A DNA stretch of 29,185 nucleotides from Chara braunii (taxonomy: Eukaryota > Streptophyta > Charophyceae > Charales > Characeae), in the NCBI GenBank assembly GCA_003427395.1, contig BFEA01000573.1, forward strand, positions 345,922 to 375,106. Direction: 5' to 3'. Position 1 is the first letter of the stretch; every line of letters starts with the position of its first letter. Below, piece after piece: positions 1 to 10,217 of the stretch. Both the position numbers and the translations under genes were made by a program. The notes under the pieces are model-generated. The model saw only the letters and a program-made list of their open reading frames with translations, did no database searches and was not told the origin of the DNA.

Positions 1-280
1 GTAGTGAGTGTGTGTGTGTGCTCGAGTGTTAGAGTGATGCGTGTGGGATATCCAGGGTGATCCAGTGTATGTGAACAGTGAGATGTTTGTGCGCTGAGGT
101 CGCCATAGCCAATTGGGAGTGAACTCGTATCTGAAAACCATATCTCTGAGTTTTGAGTGGGCGCATGTCGCCAGTGTGCTGCGTTACTGTTTACATGTGT
201 GAAAAGTGTGTTTGAAAACGAGTCTGATTGCACAAGTATTTGACGACTTCTGAGTATCTGTCAGACCGGGTTCATTACAT
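1..280. other. Unannotated flank with short GT repeat
   Basis: No gene recognised. A short (GT)n run lies at about 8-20 and the rest is mixed-composition DNA rich in GTG/TGTG. No long open frame begins here. Confidence 0.5.
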
Positions 281-1345
281 GTGTTTCGAACTTCAAAGAA
301 GAGAATGAGAGAAGGGGGAGAAGAGACAGAGAGGAGGAGGAGGAGAGTTTCCACAAGAATCAATAAAGCGATAGTCCCTCCTCAAGCCCACTTCCTCCTC
401 GGGCATCTCCCTCTCTCGCCTCATCAGCGTTGTAGTTCTCCTCTTACGGTCTCTGACATATACAATGGTCACAACAGGGCGCCCATCCTCCATCCACGTC
501 AGCAGCAAATAAGGAGGATGGTGCAGCATATCACACATGACGTCGCAGGCTTCCCCTCATCGCACACACCAATCTCACAACCCTTATCCTCCTCCTCCTC
601 ACCCAATCTGCACACAATGTCTGAAACTATGGCGGCGAAGGGCCTCTCAACCAGAATCTTCCCTCTGAAGCACAGTTGGCGCCAACATAATCTCCCCGCA
701 GCCGCGCAACATCGTACTAGCATCAGGCTAGCGCAAGGCAGAATGATCTGCAAGCAGGGGATGGGTCAACTTTATAGCGTTGACTCACGTTGACCAGCCT
801 CTGGTCTCTCGGGATCGACGACCCGGATCAATCGGAAACCAATGGTCTGGATGCTGTGCAGTTGCGGATTTCCCACGTATCCCACTTGGACCAAATTCTT
901 CTGGATACCTGCAGATAACCAATGATGTGGATCTGATCTACGGCCGTGGCTGACCAGCGGGTTGAATTTGACCTTTGGGACTGGAATCCCATGCTGGGGT
1001 TCACCGTTGACTTTCCTAGAGTCAACCGCCACTCGTTCGGCCTCTGCATGTTGTTTTCGGCCCAGCTCTGGGTACCTCTTGACCTTAGGCCTTTGCCCAG
1101 GTTTTTCTCAGACTTAGGGTGTGACCTTTGACCCCTGTTTCGGGCCTTTGACCAAAAGTGACGACCTATAGCCCACGGTTTATGCAGATTTGAGCTGAGT
1201 TATTGCATTCCATCCGGCCCGATTTCGAGTTCCACTGCAGAAAGTCATTTCTTTCAGGCTCGACTTTTGGTCAACTCACGCTCGTAAGCTCCCCAGGTGC
1301 TAGTGGTGTCTGCTCTTATCAGCGCCACTAACACTGGTGGAGGAG
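281..1345. other. Non-coding repeat-like DNA, TTGAC-rich
   Basis: No convincing gene. A purine-rich tract (GAGGAGGAGG-like) lies at about 296-350 and a pyrimidine-rich stretch at about 375-425. From about 765 to 1275 the motif TTGAC or its complement recurs about ten times. This stretch lies just beyond the 3' end of the minus-strand gypsy pol remnant, so it may be that element's LTR (U3) remnant, but I found no second LTR copy. The open frames here are short, overlap on both strands and show no domain. Confidence 0.4.
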
Positions 1346-1349
1346 TGTT

Positions 1350-1390
1350 AAAACAAAAAAAAAAACAAAAAAAAAAAAAACAAAAAAAAA
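1350..1390. repeat. Interrupted poly-A tract
   Basis: A run of A broken by single C bases, directly after GGTGGAGGAGTGTTAAAAC. It is a low-complexity tract of unknown origin. A second homopolymer, 27 T long, lies at 1508-1534 and interrupts the integrase-derived remnant described separately. Confidence 0.8.
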
Positions 1391-1399
1391 CTGCAATAA

Positions 1400-2690
1400 T
1401 GTCAGGTGCAGTAGGTAAAGTTCTTGCTTACTAAACCATCTTGATTCTGATTCAGGTTGGTTTTGAACTTTACCTTGAACTTCCTCTGTCACCTGTGGAG
1501 AAGAACCTTTTTTTTTTTTTTTTTTTTTTTTTTTGAAAACACGCAAAGAACCTATGTTCCAGTATCCTTTAAAGCTCATATCCCCTGTCAATGGAAGGTG
1601 GAAACATGGATGGCCTGCTAGGAAAATTGTGGCCCTCTACTACGGTAGCAGTTTCGACGCATGAAAGACAGGGTAGGTCTTTAGATGTGGGGGTGCATCA
1701 GTAGGATATGATGGTCCGTTTGTATCCCCGATCACCTTGAGCATTTCCCATGGTCCGTAGTAGACAGGTAGCAATTTTTCAAACATTCTTCCTCAAGAGA
1801 GAATTCGTTCGACTTCACCCACACTAAATCACCTTCTTTGAACGGTGGTGGTCTACAAAGTTTATTCGCTTTCTCAATCATTTGGGTTTGGGCTTTCCGT
1901 ATATTATCCTTGCCTTTGGTAATATCTTGTTCATAGGAAATTGCAATTTTGTTTTTCTCGTACCTTGGGGTAGTCATTGGACGTGTTCCCTAGTCGGAGC
2001 ATCAATAGGGCATCTCGACTTCCAATCTTTGTGCAGTGCATTGGGTGTCCTACCCGTGACAGTGTGTACACTGTTGTTACATGCACTTGCAATCTTAGGT
2101 AAGTTCTCATCTCAATCAATCTGGTTGGGTGGAACATATATGTGCAAAAGTTGTTGGCATAAACGATTCATTTGCTCAATTTTGCCATTTGTTCCAGAGT
2201 GTTTACCTGGCGACATGGTCAACCTGGTGCTATAGACTTCCATCCACTTTTGCTATTGCTGGCCCATGAATCGTACATCCTGATCAAATACGATGGTATT
2301 CGAAAATCCATATTCGGAAACCCAACTCATCTGGAACTTTTGGATGACGAGTTTTGTCGTGGATTCAGAGGGTAAAGGAATAAACATCGCATATTTAGAG
2401 AACTGATCCACAATAACCATTACCTGACTGTTCTCATTCCAACTTTTGGTAAGACTCGTAAAATCAATGCAGATGGACTCATCTGGCTCATTTGCAATAG
2501 GAAGAGGTTTTAGCAGTCCCAAAGGATTTTCATGAGATGGATTGTTCCTCTAGCAGACAAGACAAGTTCTCGCATAGATTAGTACATCCTTTTCCATTCG
2601 TCACTTGAAAAACTCACGTACATTCTCTCCTTAGTACAGTTCCTGTAGCTTAGGCAGGGCAACTCCTACTATTCTGAAAAGATTTCGAGG
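1400..2690 (-). pseudogene. Decayed Ty3/gypsy integrase fragment, chromovirus-like
   Basis: Read on the minus strand, this is the C-terminal part of a gypsy polyprotein. The order is: a partial zinc-binding region with CLVC (about 2560-2575) followed by an in-frame TAG; the linker LGLLKPLPIANEP (about 2480-2522); the integrase core with ICIDFTSLT, a D..SKYAMFIPLP stretch and FDQDVRF (2253-2460); the KEGDLVWVKS motif (about 1815-1850); a YYGPWEMLKVIGD-like GPY/F segment (about 1725-1765); and a TYPVFHASKL motif near 1650-1680. After the poly-T tract, residues such as QPESESRWFSKQEL resemble a worn chromodomain. Stops and frame changes are frequent and the first zinc-binding His region seems to be missing. 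It is a much older insertion than the main element and cannot be functional. Confidence 0.8.
1508..1534. repeat. Poly-T tract (27 T)
   Basis: Uninterrupted T run inside the minus-strand gypsy pol remnant, between the VFHASKL-like integrase end and the chromodomain-like residues. It could be homopolymer expansion or the tail of a small polyA insertion. No target-site duplication was identified. Confidence 0.8.
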
Positions 2691-3660
2691 GGAACCCACT
2701 ACTCCTAGCCTAACCAGCTTCCGCCCCTATACCGGAGTCTGACGAACGATTTGTGCGTCAGTCTCTGTTGCGAGCCGCTCTGTGAGGAACCAACTGCTAT
2801 TCTGGTTCGATTAGTTTTTTGCCACTGTACCCAAGATCTTGCCCGGGTACTACCGGTAGGCGGCTCGTTTGGTTTTTCGTCCCATGTCCAAATCCAAGGG
2901 GAGAATTTTAGAGGGAACCGACTAGAGGGAACCGACTACCTCCAGCTTTACTAGCCTTTCGCCCCTCTGCCGAAGTCCGAGGAAAAATCTGCATGTCAGC
3001 TCGGAGGGAACCAAATGTCTATTGGTTCGATAAGTCTTTTGCCCCTAAACCCGTGTGCGGATGAACCATTTGCACGCAAGTACCTCTGCGTGCCTGCTTC
3101 CTCAGACTGAGTCTTGCCCGGGCACAGTCTACTAACTCTCGGGTCCAACAGGTCGGTTCACCCTCAAACCTCTTTGATGCTCAAGGTTGGCGGACAATGC
3201 ACCTGCAGGGGAGGACCCTGCCGCTCATGTTTCATCTGCCTCGTGGGCTAAGCACCCACCGACACACATGCACGTTAGGCCCCTCGGTCTGTGTTTCAAG
3301 ATGGGTAGGCTTAGAGGAATTTCGTCAGTATCCTACACACACGGGAATCCGAGCGGACCTGCCCAAAGAGGCGCGTCCTCAAGGTCCTCGACTGCTATGA
3401 CGGCCACCCGTGGGGTTTGCTCCCTATTGTAATGCCGGTCACAACAACTTATGCTAGCATGCACCCTACGTACAGTCAAGGAGGGCGGCAACGTTGTCAC
3501 CATCCAACCCCGTTGACCAGTGATACACGACTTCCCCTCCCATCTGCTTCTTCGCTCAGTGATTTCAAACACTCTTTTAACTTTCTTTTATGGTTCTTTT
3601 TGGCCGCTCCTCTCAGTATTCCTTCGCTGTCGGTCTCGGAGCCAGTTTCCATCGTGGTCA
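2690..3660 (-). pseudogene. Large-subunit (26S/28S) rRNA pseudogene, 5' third
   Basis: On the minus strand this matches conserved LSU rRNA landmarks in the correct order: the region with TCAAACACTCTTT and TCGCTGTCGGTCTC (about 3564-3640 on plus), TTCCCCTCCCATCTGCTTC (about 3532), the CCTCGGTCTGTGTTTCAAGATGGGT segment (about 3280-3306; canonical rRNA has GACCCGTCTTGAAACACGGACC in the other sense), the TCGGGTCCAACAGG segment (about 3140), and the GGTTCGATTAGTCTTTCGCCCC / GACGAACGATTTGCACGTCAG region. Many substitutions at normally invariant positions show a pseudogene rather than working rDNA. The last region occurs in four degenerate copies. It could also be a very divergent organellar copy, but the overall order is nuclear-like. 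Confidence 0.75.
2705..3085 (-). repeat. Four degenerate copies of one LSU rRNA segment
   Basis: The segment corresponding to TTCGCCCCTATACCC..GACGAACGATTTGCACGTCAG appears at about 2715-2760, 2803-2850, 2945-2998 and 3028-3082, each diverged differently. A complete rRNA gene has this segment once. It looks like tandem duplication within a pseudogene, or several rDNA fragments joined together. Confidence 0.55.
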
Positions 3661-4858
3661 AATACGAGACCTTAAAATTTTGGGAAAAGCAAAAAAGAAA
3701 TAAGACTAAAATTAAATCAGCTAAAAATAAAGAACTGAGGGAGGCGGGGACTCACGGGCACCCTCTTGGTCTTACTAGTCGGACCCAGGCCCAGGCTCGT
3801 CCGACAAAACCAAGGGGGATAGTCCCATAAGACCTTCGACTTCTCAATCTCCTCTACTCACGCTCCTCTGCTCCACCGCCATGTGCTGACCTCGAACCCC
3901 AAATCTGTCGCTTAAAAGTCCAGTACCGTAACCAATAAAATTAGACCCAAGCTTGAGCTAGGTAGGCGCGAACTTGCATATCATTAGTCGCGAGATCGTG
4001 ATTGGTCCTATCCGCGCAAACCAGGCCTTCACCTTGGCCTACTAGCCAATCCCCTAGCCGTCTGAAGATGACGCTCGTGCCTAGGTTTGTGGTTGCCTGG
4101 TACCCTGGCCGTCTGGCATACCATTTGCATCATTGAGGGTCTCGACTTCCCTCATGCTAAGCCTGACAAGGCTGCGCCTTTTAACACGTCGCCCTCTCAG
4201 ACTTTTCGCGCGTGCACAGGGTAAGGTCCTTTATCTTTTTTGCGACTTGTCCCACCAGCTGCCAAGCTGGTTTGCGAAGTAAAGTTGGTCTTCATAAACT
4301 TATAACCAAATAAAAAAATACTACGGAAGGAAAGGGTTAGCCCAATCCTATGGCTCTTGCCGTTTGCATTTTTGCCGTTTGCGCCTAGAATTGTCACTGA
4401 CTAAACGACATCCTATTGTGTAATGCAATAATGTGTTCCCCACCCACTCTCTAATTTGGTCGTATTCGACTCGGAGTCTCGCCAAGAGCGAGGTTGTCGA
4501 GGTGAGCGCCTTGATGGGATTCGCTCCATCGGCGTATTATGTTGATCAAGGACACACCCAGTGCAACCTTTAAAAACGACGACAAATACCCTTGTAAGGG
4601 TGTTTGCTACGACATCGGGATGAAGACATATCAATAGTTTTCAAATCTGATTAGGCACGACTTCATCATGCATGCATGTGTGTTTTAAATTTCCACCACC
4701 ACAGCCCCTATTCCACCCAGACGAGTTCGCAGCTCGTCAGGGTTGCGTTTCCCCCCCCAGAGACATTTCAACGTCACTCAAATTTCAACGTCGGTGGTCG
4801 TCGGGACGGTGAACATTTTGAGGTTTTGGGACCTTACAAGGGTCAGGACCACGTAGGA
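3661..4858. other. Intergenic DNA with no recognised gene
   Basis: Mixed sequence including an A-rich stretch (about 3675-3735), a short poly-C run near 4750 and several short unsupported open frames. I recognise no protein domain, RNA gene or transposon terminus before the CCGG target site at 4859. Confidence 0.5.
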
Positions 4859-4862
4859 CCGG
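4859..4862. repeat. Target-site duplication, left copy (CCGG)
   Basis: CCGG precedes the 5' LTR (TGTCGGG...) and the same CCGG follows the 3' LTR (...CCCCACA) at 28929-28932. Four bases match exactly with TG..CA ends. The shared context ACCGGT makes the exact edge slightly ambiguous, so a 5-bp duplication cannot be excluded. Confidence 0.65.
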
Positions 4863-4866
4863 TGTC

Positions 4867-4893
4867 GGGCGACCGGAAGCCAGTCGGTCGCCC
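4867..4893. repeat. 9-bp inverted repeat at LTR start
   Basis: GGGCGACCG (4867-4875) and CGGTCGCCC (4885-4893) are perfect inverted arms around a 9-nt spacer, starting four bases from the LTR edge. The same structure is at 24789-24815. It could be an integrase or host protein recognition feature or simply a hairpin near the element end. Confidence 0.8.
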
Positions 4894-6604
4894 TAATACC
4901 GCTAGATTGCCCCGCAGAAAAGTTGTCTAAGAAGGAATCGGGCGCCTATTTCATCCGACCGGCTGGGAGAAATTAGGGGTAGTCAGATCACCCCTAATTT
5001 CGGATGTGTCAACGGTCAGGACTAGCCCTAGAAATTGGCAAGGGGGACTACCGCTTCGCCGCCCTCACGGCTACCTTACTGACTATACCAATTCCGCCCG
5101 CTCTAGGCCTGTTCCAAAAACGACTGGCTGCGGGGCGGTTAATTCAGGATGAGCCTTGACGAGGCCCTTTTATGGTGTCCAACGGACGCGAGGAAGGGGG
5201 CCCACATTTAATTAAATTTAATATTAAAATTAAAAACGAGAAAACGAATTAAAAACAAAAAAAAAGAGGAAAAAAACGAAATATTCATTGATTTATTAAT
5301 TTTCTTCGATGTTTAAATTCTAATGTGATCGACCTCAATTATTGATGTTTCTGGCAATAAAAATTTAAAAACATGGAAAATAATCAAAAGCAATAAAAGG
5401 GAAAGAAAACAAAGAATTTTCGTCATTTCATTGAATGCCATCGAAATTTATTTTTGACAAGATTGCTTCTCTTTTTTGTTAATCTTGATAAAAGGATTAA
5501 GAAATAAGAAAAATTGATAACAATGATGAGAGGGAAGAAAACCCATGATTATCAGATGATCGGTGGAATTTTGGTCGCTCTATTCGGGGTCCGGTTCAAT
5601 CCCAAATGATTTATTTATTCTATATATGACGGTCTTCATTAATTTGCGATGATTGGGATTGCTTGGCTGGACTTACCTGATCTCCCCGATTTTTAGACTT
5701 GCCGCAATTTGCGTGTTATGAGTACGGATTGGACGGACAGCGTGGTGTTACCGATATGTGGCTTGATAGTGCCCCACGGCTCCATTGCATCGGTATGATT
5801 GTTGTTCCGGTTCGGGCGTGAGGTTTGGGACAGGTTCGGAACTATCACGGTGGGGCTGTATGGGTTAGACATCCACATGTTTCAGGTTNGATATGGGCAC
5901 GNCATCGGCATGGTACGGTTGTGATACNCACCGCAGATCATTTTCAGGTTCGGAACAGGTTTGGTGGTACGGCGGTACGTNGCGGCTTGTCCTCATGCTT
6001 TTCAAGGTACGGGACGAATACGGAACATGCACGGTGTCTGAGTGTTTGGGGCCACACCTGGACCNNCCATGGCAAAAACACAGTAATCNTGCGGTGTTAA
6101 TTTTGGTACAGGCACGGATTCAGCATTGGAACAGCTCGCTGCCACATGATGCTATCAATTTCCTATGGAGACCTATTTTTTTGGGGCATGTTTGCTGCGG
6201 CGCTAAGACTGCTACTGACTACCCTGGTCGACTACGTTATTTGGACGGAGCCTACCCCTTTTGCTGTTCTCTTGGCCCGGGCTGGTTCGATGATGTGCGC
6301 TCCGCTCATAGTTCGAGTGTCAAGANGGGCNAAAACTGTGCACTGGCACTGCCTATTTCTGGTCCGCGGGACGCTGGCCGCACCGACAGGTCACGCTGCT
6401 GGTACGGAGAAGAGTTGCCAGCCCCTCTGGCCAGTGCTGCGGGGTCTGGGAATTACAGCGGGGNCCAGNGAGACANAAGGGGCNAGGACTTCTNGGTGTA
6501 GGGACGGCCAGTNGTAAGGGNTGTCCGCAGTCCACAAGGATAAAACCGATTGAGCCACAAGGGACGCAGGCACTGGGACCAGGGGAAGACAGGTGGGGCG
6601 AGCC

Positions 6605-7002
6605 AGGCGTACTCAGCCCGCTCGCTCGCCTTTGGATCAACCCGGTTGACTTCTGGGAACTTGCGAGGAGCATGGAGGGGAGAGAGGGAGCGCCTCTCGC
6701 GCGCGCACCAGGTGTACTCAGTCCTCTTCGGCGCATGCGAAACGCCGTTGGGGGTTGACTGGTGGGCTGGAGCGAGGGAGATCAAAGCCCTTTTAATGGA
6801 AATTCAGGTAGAGGAAGAGGGCAGAGGGTATAGCGTGCCAGGCGTGCTCCGCCGTTATCGATCAAGCTAATTGTGTGAGAGGCACGAGAGGAGAGGGAAT
6901 CCTGTCGGGAAAGTCTGAGGAAAGAGGAGGTCCGGAAGCGGAGGTGGCGAGAACTGGGCTTGATGATGGGGGAGGATCACTGACTGATCTAGGCGTACTC
7001 AG
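6605..7002 (+). repeat. Four spaced copies of an AGGCGTACTCAG motif in the LTR
   Basis: AGGCGTACTCAG at 6605-6616, AGGTGTACTCAG at 6710-6721, AGGCGTGCTCCG at 6840-6851 and AGGCGTACTCAG at 6991-7002. The spacing is about 105, 130 and 151 bp. All lie upstream of the TATA-like box, in the position expected for U3 regulatory sites. The right LTR carries the equivalents. Confidence 0.5.
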
Positions 7003-7591
7003 GGAAGTGTTGCTCGCTGGTACGGAAGCACGGGTCGATAGCGTCGATCAGTCACAACTCCCAGGCAGCTCGCACGGAAGTTGAAGACACCCCTCCCTTC
7101 TGCAGTGACGGGAGGAGCACATCCGAGACAGCCACGTGGGAACCAATAGGGCGAGGGTGAAGCTTGAGCAAGGTAGTGGGAGTAGCCGTCGAGAGCGGCA
7201 ACGGTTATGGCGTTAATGCCCCGGTGGGATTAAGCTCAAACAAAGAGTCAGCAGTGAGACCCCCGTGCTCAATTGACAGCTTATATTCTGATGTGATCAC
7301 CGACCAATCAGTACTGGGTATTATTTTACCTCTGGTTTCCTAAATCAGCGATCCTCCCAGTAAGTGTGTGACGAAACGGTACAACAGGTATTTATCCATT
7401 TTCCCCTGAACGGGAAAGTTGAAACCTACTCCAGTCTGAGAACTTTCTCCTCAAGCTTCAGTCGTATATCAGTGGCTTGTTTCCAGCGCCGCCGAATGCT
7501 AAACTATGTCTAAGAGATTTAAATGGGGCCTGCACCGAGAATCAGCTAGCTACTAAACATGTGTGTGAACTGTGAAAAGAAGAGAAAGAAA

Positions 7592-7599
7592 CTATAAAG
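7592..7599 (+). promoter_or_regulatory. Candidate TATA box of the 5' LTR
   Basis: CTATAAAG lies in an A-rich context and is conserved in the right LTR (27498-27505). It is followed by GC-richer sequence and the GA tract. If used, U3 would be about 2.75 kb and R-U5 about 1.45 kb. The start site itself is not visible. Confidence 0.5.
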
Positions 7600-7751
7600 C
7601 CTGGGCAAGAGGTGTGGGCTTTTCGAGCGAAGCTATCGAGCGAAGTTTGTCTATCCGGCGGGAACGAGCACATGATACAATTTGTACCTGTTCGTGTGAC
7701 GAGAGGCGGAAGAACGTGAGACTGCAGTGAGAGCGAGGGATACTTACCATC

Positions 7752-7791
<40 letters not shown>

Positions 7792-7792
7792 N

Positions 7793-7888
<96 letters not shown>
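7752..7888 (+). repeat. (GA)n microsatellite in 5' LTR
   Basis: A tract of about 135 bp, almost pure GA with a few breaks and one N, about 160 bp downstream of the TATA-like box. The right LTR has a shorter tract (about 80 bp), so it has changed length since insertion. The open frames across it encode only Arg-Glu or Ser-Leu repeats and are not genes. Confidence 0.9.
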
Positions 7889-7890
<2 letters not shown>

Positions 7891-9071
7891 CATCAGCCAA
7901 AAGGGAGTCCTAGAGTAAACAGTGCTCGGGAGTGTATCCTGAGAAGTGGGAAGCGGGAATGAAGGAGAGTTTGAGTCGGGGTTCCGGAGTGAACGGGAAC
8001 GAGTGAAAAGCAACTCAATGAGGGACTGCTGCTCGAAGCTCGCTCCCCTGCAGTAAGCCTTAACCCTGATCAGAAGGTCTACCGATCATTTTGGAATTCA
8101 AACTCTGTAATTGTTTTGAAGTTTTCTTTTATTCTTTTTTTTTTTTTTTATCTCCCGTCTCTTCTCTTATCGGAACTGGATCCTTGAATCAGCCTTCTGC
8201 CTCTAGGGTGCGCAACTAACCACCGCTACGCAATGACTTAGTAACGACCCTCTGAAATTTGTCTTTGCTCTTTTGTGACAGAAGGCTTCGCTCCGTTTAT
8301 GTTCTTGCTGGTTCTGGAATTGAGTATGACCAGGTATTAAACGTAAGCGGAGAGAGACGAAATGAGTTAGGGAACTGAAAAGGGGGGGAGTGAGAAGGAG
8401 AGAGAGATCAGTGGGAAAGAGAGAAAAACCAATAATAGAGAGAGAGAGATCGGTGAGAGAAAGGGGAGAAATAGAGAGAGTGGTCCTGATTTTGTTTACT
8501 TATTTCTTTATTTCTTTAATGTTTCTATATGAGAATAGTCGCGGGTCTACGAGGACACGAAAGAGTATTGCCTCCGCCTTCGGCATTCTTGCTAATGATT
8601 AGAAAGTGAAACTTGTTTGAGTCGCTGTCATTTTTCTGCTAAGTGTTGTGAAAGAGGGTTGCTACAACTAACTGTTGTTTGGACTATTTAGTATGAAGTG
8701 AGCCCTGTTCCGCTCTCTGTCATTTTGGCAGATGCTGTAAATCGCGCCCTCGTTGTGTCGTGATCACCTTTGTTGACCAAAGTGAGTCGAACCTGGCTCC
8801 AGATCTCGATTACTTCAAGGAAACTATCGTGAAGTGAGCCCCGTTTGTTTGGGGGGAAATTTCGTTGAATGCTACAATTCAAGCTTGGGGAAAGGGCTAC
8901 AGATGGTGTAACTCCGACGCCCCCTAGAAGGGGGATGGTAATAAGTCAGACAACCACCATAACCCTGCAGGTCGCTGAGGACCTCGGAAGCGGGCGCGGC
9001 GAGTGACAGGCGCCGTGGCCCTTGGCTTCAGCGAACTGCAGGTAGCCCCTCCCCGGGTTTCCCCACAACTT

Positions 9072-9089
9072 TGGCGCCGTTGCCGGGGA
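9072..9089 (+). promoter_or_regulatory. Primer-binding site, tRNA-Asp
   Basis: TGGCGCCGTTGCCGGGGA, four bases after the LTR end. Its first 17 bases are complementary to the 3' end of plant tRNA-Asp (…CCCCGGCAACGGCGCCA), including the CCA tail. This is where minus-strand cDNA synthesis would start. Athila-group elements are known to use the same primer tRNA. Confidence 0.9.
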
Positions 9090-9719
9090 GGGGACTGCAC
9101 CCCCAAGGCCTCGGCCTTCCCCAATCAAGGAGGGTGCGAAAGAAACTAATTAGCTTCAAAGAAAAGTTGATTAGTCGATTTCGTTTAGTTTTTTTTTAAT
9201 TTTTATAATTCGTTTTTCTGCAATATCTTTTGAACCGGTCGTTTTTCCGCAAGCCGTACAGGGAGCAAAGTTTGTCCTCTCGTCGAGGTGAACGTTTTGC
9301 GACCAATTTTGAAAAATTCTAACGGCTAGATTTCGAGATAATCAATTTTCTTTATTTTATTATTTATTATTCTGAAAATATTCGTTTTTTCCTTTTATTA
9401 ATTGTGAAGAAAAGAAGCTGAATCCAAGGAAAACTCCCGGGAGCAAAGTCGTCCGAATTTTTTTTTCCGACATTTTGAAACATTGGTAGGGGAAAACGGA
9501 TGCTGTCTTGGTTGACTGCGGGATCGAACAGATAGAAAAAGAAAGCAAAAATAAAAAGAAAATTTGACTTTTTTTGTAATTTCATTTAAAATTAAAGGGA
9601 AAGAGATAAGAAGAAAGTGATCCGATAAGATTTCTCTTTGAACTTATAAGAGCTCAACAAAAATTTTCCTACGATATACAGGGGTTTGTGGTAAGCGCGC
9701 GAGCACGCGCAAGAAACTT

Positions 9720-9775
9720 AAACCCTAATTAGGGGAAACCCTAGTTGGGTGAAACCCTAACTAAGGGTTTAGGGG
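9720..9775. repeat. Telomere-like 16-bp palindromic repeat
   Basis: AAACCCTA starts at 9720, 9736 and 9752, an exact 16-bp period. The first unit contains the palindrome CCCTAATTAGGG. The third, with the sequence after it, forms AAACCCT-AACTA-AGGGTTT and runs on into GGGTTTAGGG, the plant telomere unit. AAACCCTA is also the plant telo-box regulatory motif. Confidence 0.75.
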
Positions 9776-9975
9776 GCGAAAGCAACCCCAAGAACTGTAG
9801 TGAAACTAAATATTTGCGAAAGCTTATAACCTTGTGATTTTTCTATGATTTTACATATTTATCGATAAAAAAATTAGTATAAATTAATTAAAAATAGCAA
9901 TTTTTCATTTAAAATTATTTAGAATTTGCTTTTCCGGCCTTTTCGGACAGTGGATTAAGGGACGATTGTCCCAGA

Positions 9976-10020
9976 CCTCATCCCCGCGTGGGGAGGCGAA
10001 ACGCTGCTGAAAAATTTAAA
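9976..10020 (+). other. Leader hairpin motif, copy 1
   Basis: A CCT(CAT)CCCC / GGGGAGG hairpin (9976-9985 with 9990-9996) followed by GAAACGCTGCTGAAAAATTT. It matches copies 2 and 3 in the trailing GAA.YGCTGCY.AAW.TTT sequence. Its stem has a small internal bulge. Confidence 0.6.
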
Positions 10021-10162
10021 AATTCTGTTTAAAATTAAAATTTGAATTTACTAGTATTTAAAAGGGTAAATTATTAAAAATAATTAAAAATTCAGTAAAA
10101 TAGGTTTATGTCTTTTATATTATTTTTCACCTTTCTCTGCATCCCTTAGTATTTGTTGAGGG

Positions 10163-10217
10163 CTTCGCCCGAGCCCCATCCCAACGGGGGGGGCGAAGTG
10201 CTGCCAAAATTTTTCTA
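10163..10217 (+). other. Leader hairpin motif, copy 2
   Basis: Perfect 8-bp outer stem CTTCGCCC / GGGCGAAG (10163-10170 with 10191-10198), an inner CCCC..GGGG pairing and a CCCCATCCC loop, followed by TGCTGCCAAAATTTTT. The stem bases differ from copy 3 but still pair. Confidence 0.65.

Larger units (their letters stand above)
4863..9067 (+). repeat. 5' LTR (4205 bp)
   Basis: Starts TGTCGGGCGACC and ends GTTTCCCCACA, four bases before the primer-binding site. It aligns end to end with 24785-28928. Relative to the right copy it keeps a short segment near 7536-7552 and a longer GA tract. It contains a terminal hairpin, AT-rich blocks (about 5210-5560), GC-rich blocks (6350-7150), a candidate TATA box (7592) and a GA microsatellite. 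Several N bases are present; some are at the same positions in the other LTR. The 106-codon frame at 6550-6870, present in both LTRs, has no recognisable domain and is not called a gene. Confidence 0.95.

Noticed and set aside
1328-1591. An intact Lys-rich small protein on the minus strand
   Set aside because: The Lys and Phe runs come from poly-T and poly-A tracts; the middle is only a worn chromodomain-like remnant.
5825-6501. Frames of up to 202 codons containing unknown residues in the LTR
   Set aside because: They contain N-derived unknown residues, occur in several overlapping frames and match no family.
6550-6870. 106-codon ORF present in both LTRs
   Set aside because: Being in both LTRs follows from duplication. 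No domain, and overlapping frames on the other strand are equally long.
7592-8013. Ser-Leu or Arg-Glu repeat proteins across the GA tract
   Set aside because: A GA microsatellite is open in several frames by composition alone.
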